Shown: piece by piece, positions 52,250 through 59,897 of the stretch
Position numbering within the stretch: the stretch's first letter is position 1
How the letters are laid out: each line of letters begins with the position of its first letter
From: an uncultured Oscillospiraceae bacterium
Lineage (GTDB): Bacteria; Bacillota; Clostridia; Oscillospirales; Oscillospiraceae
DNA: 64,000 nt
Direction: 5' to 3'
Assembly: GCA_910587645.1 (NCBI GenBank)
Contig: CAJUNA010000013.1
Span: 1 to 64,000, forward strand
Position numbers and translations under genes: made by a program
The notes under the pieces: model-generated
Database searches by the model: none
Seen by the model: the letters and a program-made list of their open reading frames with translations, nothing else
Told to the model about the DNA's origin: nothing

Positions 52250-52756
52250 ATGGAAAACGCGAGGAAACCGGAGGCCAGGCGCTGGGTGGCCGGGACAGTG
52301 CTGGCCGGGCTGGTTCTGTTCGGGATATGGTACCATATCCCGCTCCACCGCACTTTGGAGGTAACAGCTTATGAACAGCATTATGCGGAGATCGGGGCGC
52401 CCGCCGTCCTCCAAATGGACGTCACCCTGCACCGCTCCTTTCTGAGGGGGACGGTGGTGCGGGGGACGATAAGAGTGGACGGCGTGTCTTACGTGTCCGC
52501 ACCCCGGATGGAGCCAGAGCCTGGGTTTCTGGACGGCCTGCGGGACAAGTGGTCCGGCAGGATATCCTCCGGCCGCTTTGTGGAGTCCGAACGGCTGGCC
52601 GGACGCGGGGACGCCATCTATATGATGCAGGATTCCTTCCTGATTTGCGATGTATCCTTTCGCGGTTTTTATGATTCCATTGCGGAATTGTTCCTGATCC
52701 GGTGGAGGCCGGACGCGCCCAGCGCCGTGTATACAGCCGGCCTACATACTTACTAG
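52250..52756 (+). CDS. Membrane-anchored protein of unknown function inside the xdh operon
   Basis: A 168-aa protein that starts on the base after the xdhA stop codon. It has one hydrophobic helix near residues 11-27 (WVAGTVLAGLVLFGIWYHI) followed by an outside-facing region of about 130 residues with no motif I recognise. The outside domain repeats short beta-like stretches (TLHRSFLRGTVVRGTIRVDG). It lies between Mo and FAD subunits, a place normally empty in this family. It could be a maturation or membrane-tethering partner, or an unrelated gene caught in the operon. Confidence 0.7.
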   Translation: MENARKPEARRWVAGTVLAGLVLFGIWYHIPLHRTLEVTAYEQHYAEIGAPAVLQMDVTLHRSFLRGTVVRGTIRVDGVSYVSAPRMEPEPGFLDGLRDKWSGRISSGRFVESERLAGRGDAIYMMQDSFLICDVSFRGFYDSIAELFLIRWRPDAPSAVYTAGLHTY

Positions 52757-52769
52757 GAGGAATTATTCC

Positions 52770-53654
52770 ATGTATGATTTGAAATCGCTCTATGAAGCCG
52801 GGAGCGTCCAGGACGCAGTGCGCCTGCGGCTGGAGCATCCGGAAGCCCAGATTCTCGCCGGAGGCACCGATGTGCTGGTGCAGATGCGGGAGGGGAAGCG
52901 GGCTGGGAAAGAGCTGATCTCCATTTACGGCATCAATGAAATGAGGGGTGTTTCCCTGGACGGGGATGAAAATATCCGCATTGGCTCCCTTACCAGCTTC
53001 AGCCATATTACGAAAGACCCCATCATCCAGAAATACATCAACGTCCTCGGCGAAGCCGTGGACATGGTGGGCGGGCCGCAAATCCGCAACGCCGGTACCA
53101 TCGGCGGGAATACCTGCAACGGCGTGACCAGCGCCGATTCCGCGTCTACGCTGTTCGCCTGGGACGCGGTTGTCGAGTTGACCGGGAAAGACGGGGTGCG
53201 GCGGCTCCCCATCCAGGCGTTCTATCTCGCGGCGGGGAAAACAGACGTCCGGCCGGATGAAATCCAGACCGCTATCCTGATTCCCAAGGCCAGCTACGAG
53301 AACTGTTTCGGGCACTACATTAAATACGCGATGCGCAGCGCGATGGATATTGCTACCACGGGATGCTCTGTGAACGTGGTCCTCAGCCCGGACAAAAAGG
53401 CGATTGCCCGCGCCCGGATTGCCTACGGCGTGGCAGGGCCTATCCCAATGCGCGCCCCCAGCGCGGAGAAAGCCGCCGGGGGAAAACCCTTGACGGCGGA
53501 TACGGCGGAAGCCTTCGCCCAGGCGGTGCTCTCCGATATCCAGCCCAGAGACAGTTGGCGGGCCAGCAAGGCCTTCCGGGAACATATCGCGGTGGAGCTG
53601 GCGAAACGCTGCCTGACGGAAGCGGTCAAACGGGCGGGAGGTGAATGGGCATGA
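52770..53654 (+). CDS. xdhB: Xanthine dehydrogenase family, FAD-binding subunit
   Basis: A 294-aa subunit with the FAD fold of the family: QILAGGTDVLVQMREGK near residues 27-43, and QIRNAGTIGGNTCNGVTSADSA near 108-130, which binds the flavin pyrophosphate. It takes electrons from the 2Fe-2S subunit to NAD or another acceptor. AGGAGG at 52755-52760 precedes the ATG. The 3' end overlaps the FeS gene. Confidence 0.92.
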   Translation: MYDLKSLYEAGSVQDAVRLRLEHPEAQILAGGTDVLVQMREGKRAGKELISIYGINEMRGVSLDGDENIRIGSLTSFSHITKDPIIQKYINVLGEAVDMVGGPQIRNAGTIGGNTCNGVTSADSASTLFAWDAVVELTGKDGVRRLPIQAFYLAAGKTDVRPDEIQTAILIPKASYENCFGHYIKYAMRSAMDIATTGCSVNVVLSPDKKAIARARIAYGVAGPIPMRAPSAEKAAGGKPLTADTAEAFAQAVLSDIQPRDSWRASKAFREHIAVELAKRCLTEAVKRAGGEWA

Positions 53655-54139
53655 GCGTACAATATAAATTGATTCGCTGCACCATCAACGACAAGGAAGT
53701 GGAGCAGATGGTGGACGTACGCGCGTCCTTGACGGATATGCTCCGCAACGACTTCCGGCTGACCAGCGTGAAAAAAGGCTGCGAGGTGGGCGAGTGCGGG
53801 GCCTGCAACGTCATCATTGACGGCGAGTGCTTCAACTCCTGCCTGTACCTGGCCGCGTGGGCGGATGGAAAGCATATCCGGACATTGGAGGGGCTGCTTG
53901 GCCCCGGCGGCGAACTGGCGGACATCCAGCAGGCGTTTATTGATGAAGCGGCCATCCAGTGCGGCTTCTGTACGCCGGGGTTTATGATGACCGCCGTAGA
54001 AATCCTGGAGAGCGGGAAGGCCTACTCTGACGATGAACTGCGCAAACTCCTCTCCGGGCACCTGTGCCGCTGCACCGGGTATGAGAACATCCTGCGGGCG
54101 GTGAAAAAGGTCATGCTGCAACGGCTGGGAAAAGCGTAG
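53651..54139 (+). CDS. xdhC: Xanthine dehydrogenase family, 2Fe-2S subunit
   Basis: A 162-aa subunit with two iron-sulfur clusters: GCEVGECGACNVIIDGE (plant-ferredoxin type, residues about 42-58) and CGFCTPGFMMT followed by HLCRCTGYENI. An ATG lies 6 bases further upstream, but GGGAGGTGA is spaced properly for 53651. It overlaps the FAD gene by 4 bases. The operon then meets a hairpin terminator. Confidence 0.92.
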   Translation: MSVQYKLIRCTINDKEVEQMVDVRASLTDMLRNDFRLTSVKKGCEVGECGACNVIIDGECFNSCLYLAAWADGKHIRTLEGLLGPGGELADIQQAFIDEAAIQCGFCTPGFMMTAVEILESGKAYSDDELRKLLSGHLCRCTGYENILRAVKKVMLQRLGKA

Positions 54140-54155
54140 CAGCGGGAAATTCTAT

Positions 54156-54187
54156 CAAGAGGGACGCGTTTTTGCGCGTCCCTCTTG
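54156..54187 (+). terminator. Terminator-like hairpin after the xdh operon
   Basis: A 13-bp perfect stem, CAAGAGGGACGCG (54156-54168) with CGCGTCCCTCTTG (54175-54187). No T-run follows; its right arm instead contains the -35 of the next promoter. Confidence 0.65.
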
Positions 54188-54213
54188 ACGTTCCTCCTCC
54201 GGCGGATTATACT
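54185..54213 (+). promoter_or_regulatory. Promoter of the Xaa-Pro aminopeptidase gene
   Basis: TTGACG (54185-54190) and TATACT (54208-54213), 17 bp apart, overlapping the preceding hairpin by 3 bases. Confidence 0.75.
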
Positions 54214-54249
54214 GTGGGAAGCCTAATAAACGAAAGGAGCCTGCAACCT

Positions 54250-55503
54250 ATGGAACGCAGCTTTCATGTAGAAAACCGGCGGGAATTATACGATGCCCTG
54301 CCGGAAAACAGCCTGTTCGCCTGCTTTGCTGGAAAGATCCTTCCCCAGTCGGCGGACGCGGAATATCCTTTTTTCGCTAACCGGAATTTTGCCTATCTCA
54401 CCGGCCTGGACGGCGCGGAGGTTCATGACTTCATCTTCCTGGCAAAAAAGGCCGGAGGAAACGTGGAGGAGACCGTCTTTGCCCTGCCACCCGATGCCAT
54501 GGCGGAACGATGGACGGGACGGCGGTTGAAAAACAGCGAGATCCAGGATCGCAGCGGCGTGGAAACCATCCTGCCCCTGGAGCGGTTCGGCAGCTTCTTC
54601 CACGCCGCTGCCATTTCCGGGAACTTTACCACATTGGCGCTGGATCTGTGGAAGAAAGCCCCGGGAGATCCGGATACGGACGCCTACCGGCTGGCTGCCC
54701 AGGCGGCGAAGGATTACCCCGCCCTGCAAATCCACAACTGCCATAAGCAGCTCTGCGCCCAGCGCACCATCAAAAAGCCCTGTGAGATTGCCGCCATGCG
54801 GAAAGCGGAGACCATTACCAAGGCGGGAATCGAAGCTATGATGCGCGCTTCCCGCCCGGGGATGTACGAATATGAGTACAAAGCGGAGTATGACCACGCC
54901 TTGACCTCCCGGGGCGTGCTGGAGCCAGCATTTACCTCCATCATCGCGGCGGGGGAAAATAATTTCTGTATCCACTACTATAGCTACACCGGACAGGCTA
55001 AGGACGGCGACTTGGTGCTCAACGACGTGGGCGCGGCCTGGGACGGCATGTGTACCGATGTGTCCCGGAGCTGGCCCTGCAACGGGAAGTTCTCTGAGAA
55101 GCAGCGGCAGCTTTATGAGTGCGCCTACCGCACCTCTGAGCATATGTTCGCCACCATCCGCCCTGGAATGCCTATGGCTGAGGTTGACCGGGAGTGCCAC
55201 CGGTACTGCGGTGAGCTGCTGCGGGAAATTGGCCTGCTGGGCCAGGATGAAGCCCCCGAAAAGTACATGTGGCACGGCGGCGCGCACCACGTTGGCTATG
55301 ATGTTCACGACCAGGTGGATATGACCCGGCCGGTGGCGGCGGGAATGGTGTTCTGCGTGGATGTGGGCATTTACGTGGAGGAATGGGGCATCGGTTTCCG
55401 GCTGGAGGACAACTGCCTGGTAACAGAGGACGGCTGTGAGAACCTCTCCGCCGCCATTCCCAGAAGCATTGCGGATATAGAAGCCTTTATGGCGCAGCGG
55501 TGA
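54250..55503 (+). CDS. pepP: Xaa-Pro aminopeptidase (M24)
   Basis: A 417-aa metallopeptidase that removes N-terminal residues before proline. It has an N-terminal creatinase-like domain and a C-terminal pita-bread domain. Metal ligands appear in LVLNDVGAAWDGMCTDVSRS (Asp-Asp), GGAHHVGYDVHD (His) and FRLEDNCLVTEDG (Glu-Glu). AAAGGAGCC precedes the ATG at 54250. It is likely a single gene with its own promoter. Confidence 0.94.
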   Translation: MERSFHVENRRELYDALPENSLFACFAGKILPQSADAEYPFFANRNFAYLTGLDGAEVHDFIFLAKKAGGNVEETVFALPPDAMAERWTGRRLKNSEIQDRSGVETILPLERFGSFFHAAAISGNFTTLALDLWKKAPGDPDTDAYRLAAQAAKDYPALQIHNCHKQLCAQRTIKKPCEIAAMRKAETITKAGIEAMMRASRPGMYEYEYKAEYDHALTSRGVLEPAFTSIIAAGENNFCIHYYSYTGQAKDGDLVLNDVGAAWDGMCTDVSRSWPCNGKFSEKQRQLYECAYRTSEHMFATIRPGMPMAEVDRECHRYCGELLREIGLLGQDEAPEKYMWHGGAHHVGYDVHDQVDMTRPVAAGMVFCVDVGIYVEEWGIGFRLEDNCLVTEDGCENLSAAIPRSIADIEAFMAQR

Positions 55504-55577
55504 CGCGAAGGCAGCCCAGATCCTGCGGGTATAAGGAAACCGGGGGCCAAGTTTAAATACTTATGGAGGAATATCCC

Positions 55578-56105
55578 ATGTTTTTAGAGACAGAACGCCT
55601 GATGTTGCGTAAGTGGGAAGAAAATGATTTCGCGGATTTCTGCGCCTACGCCATGGACGAGGAGATGTCCCGCATGATAGGCCGGCGCATCCTCCACACG
55701 GAGGAGGACGCCCGGGCCAGCTTCGACTGGCTGAAGGACAAGGAGGAGCGGGGCTACGCCCTGGTCCTCAAAGGGACCGGCCGGGTTATTGGAAACCTGA
55801 CCATCGACTCCGTCCAGGAGCGTCTGGCAAACCTGCCGGAGCTGCGTGGGAAACGGGGCGTGGGGATGTCCTTCGCCATTTCCCGGCAGTACCAGCGGCA
55901 GGGGCTGATGTCGGAAGCGGTCAAAGCCGTGGTGGAGGAGCTGTTTGACTGTGAGGGCTTTGAGTATATCCAGTGCGGATACTTCAGCTTCAACACCGCC
56001 TCCGCCAAGCTTCAGGAAAAACTGGGATTTACCCATTTGATCACCCTGCCTAAGCCCGATGACCCGGAGATCATTACGGTGGAAAACGTCCTTTGGCGAA
56101 AATAA
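55578..56105 (+). CDS. RimJ/RimL-type GNAT acetyltransferase, copy 1
   Basis: A 175-aa acetyltransferase of the RimJ/RimL subgroup. It begins METERLMLRKWEENDF-like (FLETERLMLRKW), which marks this branch, and has the CoA loop SRQYQRQGLMSEAVKAV near residues 101-117 and a C-terminal FNTASAKLQEKLGF. Substrate unknown (ribosomal proteins in the namesakes, antibiotics or metabolites in others). TGGAGG precedes the ATG at 55578. It is one of a tandem pair. Confidence 0.85.
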   Translation: MFLETERLMLRKWEENDFADFCAYAMDEEMSRMIGRRILHTEEDARASFDWLKDKEERGYALVLKGTGRVIGNLTIDSVQERLANLPELRGKRGVGMSFAISRQYQRQGLMSEAVKAVVEELFDCEGFEYIQCGYFSFNTASAKLQEKLGFTHLITLPKPDDPEIITVENVLWRK

Positions 56106-56130
56106 ACCCATGGAATTTTCTGGCGCCCTC

Positions 56131-56159
56131 TTGCCAACTGCCGCAAAAAAAGGTATAAA
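56131..56159 (+). promoter_or_regulatory. Promoter of GNAT copy 2
   Basis: TTGCCA (56131-56136) and TATAAA (56154-56159), 17 bp apart. It is the duplicated partner of the promoter at 56724. Confidence 0.7.
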
Positions 56160-56173
56160 TGGAGGATTAACCC

Positions 56174-56698
56174 ATGTTTTTGTCTACAGAGCGATTGCTT
56201 CTGCGCAAATGGGAAGAAAGGGACTTTCCAGATTTCTGCGCCTACGCCATGGGCGAGGAGATGTCCCGTATGATGGGCGACATCCTCTACACAGAGGAAG
56301 ACACCCGGGCCAGCTTCGACTGGCTGAAGGACAAGGAGGAGCGGGGCTACGCCCTGGTCCTCAAGGAAACAGGCCGGGTTATCGGCAACCTGAATATCGT
56401 CTCCGTCCAGGAGCATCTGGCAAACCTGCCGGAACTGCGTGGGAAACGGGGCGTGGGGATGTCCTTCGCCATTTCCCGGCAGTACCGGCGGCAGGGGCTG
56501 ATGTCGGAAGCGGTCAAAGCCGTGGCGGCGGAACTGTTTGACCGCGAGGGCTTCGAGTATATCCAATGCGGCTATTTCAGCTTCAATACCGCCTCCGCCA
56601 AGCTCCAGGAGAAACTGGGCTTCACCCATCTGGTTACCCTGCCCGAGCCGGACAGCCCGGAGACCATTACGGTGGAAAACGTCCTTTGGCGAAAATAA
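56174..56698 (+). CDS. RimJ/RimL-type GNAT acetyltransferase, copy 2
   Basis: The second, 174-aa member of the pair. It differs from copy 1 at scattered residues, for example LSTERLLLRKWEERDFP in place of LETERLMLRKWEENDFA, and DILYTEEDTRASF. Its CoA loop SRQYRRQGLMSEAVKAV is intact. GGAGG precedes the ATG. Both copies keep intact active loops, so both are probably functional. Confidence 0.85.
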   Translation: MFLSTERLLLRKWEERDFPDFCAYAMGEEMSRMMGDILYTEEDTRASFDWLKDKEERGYALVLKETGRVIGNLNIVSVQEHLANLPELRGKRGVGMSFAISRQYRRQGLMSEAVKAVAAELFDREGFEYIQCGYFSFNTASAKLQEKLGFTHLVTLPEPDSPETITVENVLWRK

Positions 56699-56723
56699 AC
56701 CCATGAAATTTTCTGGCACCCTC

Positions 56724-56752
56724 TTGCCAACTGCCGCGAAAAAATGTATAAT
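56724..56752 (+). promoter_or_regulatory. Promoter of the YitT-family gene
   Basis: TTGCCA (56724-56729) and TATAAT (56747-56752), 17 bp apart. Confidence 0.8.
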
Positions 56753-56816
56753 AGGATGAATAATACAATGCGCGGGGCGTACTGCGTCCCGCCCTATTTG
56801 GGTGGAGGGGTCACAT

Positions 56817-57689
56817 ATGAAAACGAAAAATCCCGTAATGCGCCTGCTCTATGAGTACGGTGTGATAACCTTGGGCTGCGCACTGTACGCGCTGGGCTTC
56901 AATTGGTTTTTCCAGCCCAACAACATCTCCATGGGCGGCTTCACCGGCGTGTCGCAGATTTTACACCGGCTGATGCCCATTCTGCCCATTGGCGCAACCG
57001 CCATTGTACTAAACATCCCGCTGTTCTATCTTGGCGTACGCAAACAGGGGATAAAGCTGCTGATTTCCTCCCTTTACGCTATGAGCGTGGGATCCCTGAT
57101 GATTGACGGCCTGGCGGCGGTACATACCTTCGCCCCAATGGAGCCACTGCTGGCCAGCCTCTATGGCGGCGTGATGGTAGGGATTTCCATGGGGCTGATG
57201 ATGCTGATGGGATCCACCACCGGCGGCACGGAACTGGCAGCGCGGCTGCTGAAATACAAGCTGCGGCATCTGTCCATCGGGCGGCTGTGCCTGACGATTG
57301 ATGTAATCGTAGTGTGTTCGTACGCGTTGACCTTCCGGAATATTAACAACGCCTTGTACGGCATTGTTTCTATGTATATTTCCAGCCTTGCCATGGACGC
57401 TGTGGTATACGGCTCTGTCAACGCCAAAATGGCCTATGTCATCAGCACCCACAGCGGAGAAATCGCCAAGCAGCTCCTCAGTATGGATCTGGGCGTTACA
57501 TTGCTCAACGGCCAGGGTGGTTTTAGCGGTGACCCAAAGCAGGTGCTACTATGTGCTTTCAAGCGCAGCCAGATCGCCGCTATCAAGGCGTCTGTCACAC
57601 AGATTGACCCCAACGCTTTTATCATCGTCTGTGAAGCCCACGAAGTCCTGGGAGAGGGATTCGGAGAATATACGCCGGACAGCCTATAA
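56817..57689 (+). CDS. YitT family membrane protein
   Basis: A 290-aa protein with about five N-terminal membrane helices and a cytosolic DUF2179-type C-terminal domain. Family features seen are GFNWFFQPNNISMGGFTGVSQ near residues 25-45 and GSTTGGTELAARLLKYK near 136-152, with the C-terminal segment starting AYVISTHSGEIAKQLL. Function is unknown across the family, though transport of small substrates is often suggested. GGAGGGG precedes the ATG at 56817, and a terminator follows. Confidence 0.9.
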   Translation: MKTKNPVMRLLYEYGVITLGCALYALGFNWFFQPNNISMGGFTGVSQILHRLMPILPIGATAIVLNIPLFYLGVRKQGIKLLISSLYAMSVGSLMIDGLAAVHTFAPMEPLLASLYGGVMVGISMGLMMLMGSTTGGTELAARLLKYKLRHLSIGRLCLTIDVIVVCSYALTFRNINNALYGIVSMYISSLAMDAVVYGSVNAKMAYVISTHSGEIAKQLLSMDLGVTLLNGQGGFSGDPKQVLLCAFKRSQIAAIKASVTQIDPNAFIIVCEAHEVLGEGFGEYTPDSL

Positions 57690-57708
57690 CCGGAAAAGAG
57701 AAGCGAAT

Positions 57709-57751
57709 AAATGGAGGACATGGCTTGTAGCCATGTCCTCCATTTGGTTTT
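57709..57751 (+). terminator. Terminator after the YitT gene
   Basis: AAATGGAGGACATGGC pairs perfectly over 16 bp with GCCATGTCCTCCATTT around a 5-base loop (57725-57729), followed by GGTTTT. Confidence 0.85.
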
Positions 57752-57778
57752 ACGGTTGGTTGCGCGGCGCTCCGGTGC

Positions 57779-58528
57779 TTATTCCGGACGCCCTACGCAG
57801 CAGGCGTATACGGAAAATTCCGCTTCTTTGCTGTCTGTAGGCTGGGAGGACAAGCCGAGCAGCTCGTCCATCGCTTCCTGGTCGTAGGCCGCCAGGGCGC
57901 AGCAGCCCAGCTTCCGCTCCTCGCAGGCCAGGTATACGTTTTGGCAGGAGTGGCCCGCATCCAGAAGCACGTCCTTATGCCCGTGGTTGTCGTAGCGCCA
58001 CTCGCTGCGGTAGGGCACCGCCGTCCAGACCAGGCATACCGGTGCGTTTCCCGCAAATTCCTGACCCGCCAGGGCATAGGTCAACTGATCCGCCTGATTG
58101 GCCCGGCAGCCCAGCCGCTCCAGCTTGTCTTCCAGGGCAAGGTAGTGATACGCTCCCGGCGCAAGGCCAGATACCCGGTTGACAAAGACATACAGCTCCA
58201 GCGGGTGCCGTGCGCCGCCGGAGGGCGCGGTGCGCAGTGTACGGTATTCCCCCACCTGCGCCACGCCCTGCGCGGCCCACAGAAGAAAGGACAGCTCCTC
58301 CAGCGTCAGCGGTTCGCCGTTATAGCTTCTGCGGCTGCGCCGGTTTTCCAGCAGGGCGCCGAAAGACGATACCTCCCGCTCCGGCAGATCCAACTTCTCG
58401 CCGCCCCGGCAAACGGCCATAGGCGGCATGGGAAGGCGCTCCTGCTGGTCGGTGGGGCGCGGCTCCCCTGGCTCATCAGAATAACCCTTTAAAAATTCCC
58501 GCAGGGCAGCGGTGTCCGGATGTCTCAT
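57779..58528 (-). CDS. SagB/nitroreductase family oxidoreductase
   Basis: A 249-aa FMN-dependent oxidoreductase of the SagB/ThcOx nitroreductase branch. LLENRRSRRSYNGEPLTLEELSFL-like start is visible as NRRSRRSYNGEPLTLEEL near residues 62-79, followed by the FMN-binding TAPSGGARHPLELYV and LDAGHSCQNVYLACEERKLGCC. SagB enzymes oxidise azolines in peptide natural products, but no YcaO cyclodehydratase or precursor peptide is in view, so a general nitroreductase role is more likely. Confidence 0.85.
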   Translation of the reverse strand: MRHPDTAALREFLKGYSDEPGEPRPTDQQERLPMPPMAVCRGGEKLDLPEREVSSFGALLENRRSRRSYNGEPLTLEELSFLLWAAQGVAQVGEYRTLRTAPSGGARHPLELYVFVNRVSGLAPGAYHYLALEDKLERLGCRANQADQLTYALAGQEFAGNAPVCLVWTAVPYRSEWRYDNHGHKDVLLDAGHSCQNVYLACEERKLGCCALAAYDQEAMDELLGLSSQPTDSKEAEFSVYACCVGRPE

Positions 58529-58556
58529 GGGTCGTCCTCCTCTGGCTTCCGCCTGA

Positions 58557-59873
58557 TTACTTGACCATTTTCAACCCGCCCGGGGAGGTTTCCTGGAAAT
58601 GGGTGGTAAACAGTTCGCGCATCAGCTTGACCATATACCACGCGTCCTTTACGCCCGCCGTCTCATAGCAGGAGTGCATCGCCAATTGGGGCAGGCCGAT
58701 ATCCACGGCTTTCATGGACACCTGGGCCATGGCGATATTACCCAGGGTGCTGCCGCCCACCTTGTCGGAACGGTTGGCAAAGTACTGGAGGGGCACCTCC
58801 GCCCGGGCGGCAAGCTCCTTCACTACCGCAATGCTCATGCCATCGCTGGTGTACTTCTGTCCCGCGTGGGATTTCACCACTACGCCCTCGTTCATGTAGG
58901 TGCAGTTGTTGGCGTCGGTGTACTCCGGATGGTTGGGATGGACCGCGTGGGCGTTGTCCGCGCTGAGCATGAAGCTGGACGCGATGGCCCGCAGGTAGTC
59001 CTCCTCCCCCTTCCCCAGGGAGAGGTTGATCCGGCGCAGGACATCTTGCAGGAAGGTGGACGCCGCGCCCTGCTTGGTGCCGGAGCCGACCTCCTCATTA
59101 TCGAAGCAGGCCAGCACGTTGACAGACTTGGGATTGACTGCGCCCAGGAAACCTTGCAGGGACGCGAAAGCGCACTCCTGGTCGTCCAGCCGCCCGGAGG
59201 ACATGAACTCCCCGTTGCAGCCCCAGACCGACGGGCGGTCCCGGTTGTAGAGATACAAGTCGCTGCCCAGGATTTGGCTCTCCTCCACACCCAGCTCCTT
59301 GGCAACGAGGGCCATAAGGGAGCCTTTTTCCTGTCCGGCAAACAGGGGAAGCATATCCACCTGCTTGTTGAAATTGTAGCCCTCGTTGACCTGCCGGTTC
59401 ATGTGGATAGCGGCATTGGGAATCAAAACCATATCCCGGTCAAAATCCACCAGCGTGGTGGCGATGCCGCCGTCCTCCTGCCGCACCATCACCCGGCCCG
59501 CGATGGACAGGGGACGGTCCAGCCATGTGCTGCAAATCATGCCGCCATAGCCCTCGGTGTTCAGCTTGACGTACTTGCCGTTGACCTCCAGCTCCGCCTT
59601 CTCCTTCAGCTTGAACACAGGAGAATCGGTGTGGGAGGACGCAATGTTGAAGCTGTACTCCTCCAGCTCGGTTCCCAACTGGAACGCGATGATACTGGAA
59701 TCATTGCGGCACACGAAATAGTTCTTGCCCTGCTCCAAGTTCCACTTGCCGCTTTCCAGAAGCTCGGCATAGCCGTTTTCCTGCAAAATGGCTTTCAGCG
59801 TGGCTACGGCATGGAACGCGGTAGGGTTTTTCTGAATGAAGGAGAGCATTTCCTCCGCTGTTTTTTGATACAT
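58557..59873 (-). CDS. M18 family aminopeptidase (aspartyl aminopeptidase type)
   Basis: A 438-aa zinc aminopeptidase. Motifs are ASSHTDSPVFKLKEKAE near residues 78-94 (His and Asp ligands), ACFDNEEVGSGTKQGAAS near 266-283 (catalytic and ligand glutamates) and the C-terminal MAMHSCYETAGVKDAWY. It removes acidic N-terminal residues. It is only distantly related to the M18 enzyme at 12934. It lies 24 bases downstream of an amino-acid permease on the same strand, suggesting coupled uptake and peptide breakdown. Confidence 0.93.
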   Translation of the reverse strand: MYQKTAEEMLSFIQKNPTAFHAVATLKAILQENGYAELLESGKWNLEQGKNYFVCRNDSSIIAFQLGTELEEYSFNIASSHTDSPVFKLKEKAELEVNGKYVKLNTEGYGGMICSTWLDRPLSIAGRVMVRQEDGGIATTLVDFDRDMVLIPNAAIHMNRQVNEGYNFNKQVDMLPLFAGQEKGSLMALVAKELGVEESQILGSDLYLYNRDRPSVWGCNGEFMSSGRLDDQECAFASLQGFLGAVNPKSVNVLACFDNEEVGSGTKQGAASTFLQDVLRRINLSLGKGEEDYLRAIASSFMLSADNAHAVHPNHPEYTDANNCTYMNEGVVVKSHAGQKYTSDGMSIAVVKELAARAEVPLQYFANRSDKVGGSTLGNIAMAQVSMKAVDIGLPQLAMHSCYETAGVKDAWYMVKLMRELFTTHFQETSPGGLKMVK

Positions 59874-59897
59874 GTCGATCTGCTCCTCTGTTTTGTT

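Larger units (their letters stand above)
55563..56756 (+). repeat. Tandem duplication of a GNAT gene with its downstream promoter
   Basis: Unit 1 (about 55563-56160) and unit 2 (about 56161-56756) share nearly the same sequence, including the stop codon and the following 60 bases (AATAAACCCATG(G/A)AATTTTCTGGC and TTGCCAACTGCCGC). The copies have diverged by a few percent in the coding part, with one codon gained or lost. Each unit ends with a TTGCCA-17-TATAA(A/T) promoter. Confidence 0.9.

Noticed and set aside
57779-58528. SagB-like gene as part of a thiazole/oxazole peptide cluster
   Set aside because: No YcaO cyclodehydratase, precursor peptide or exporter is nearby.
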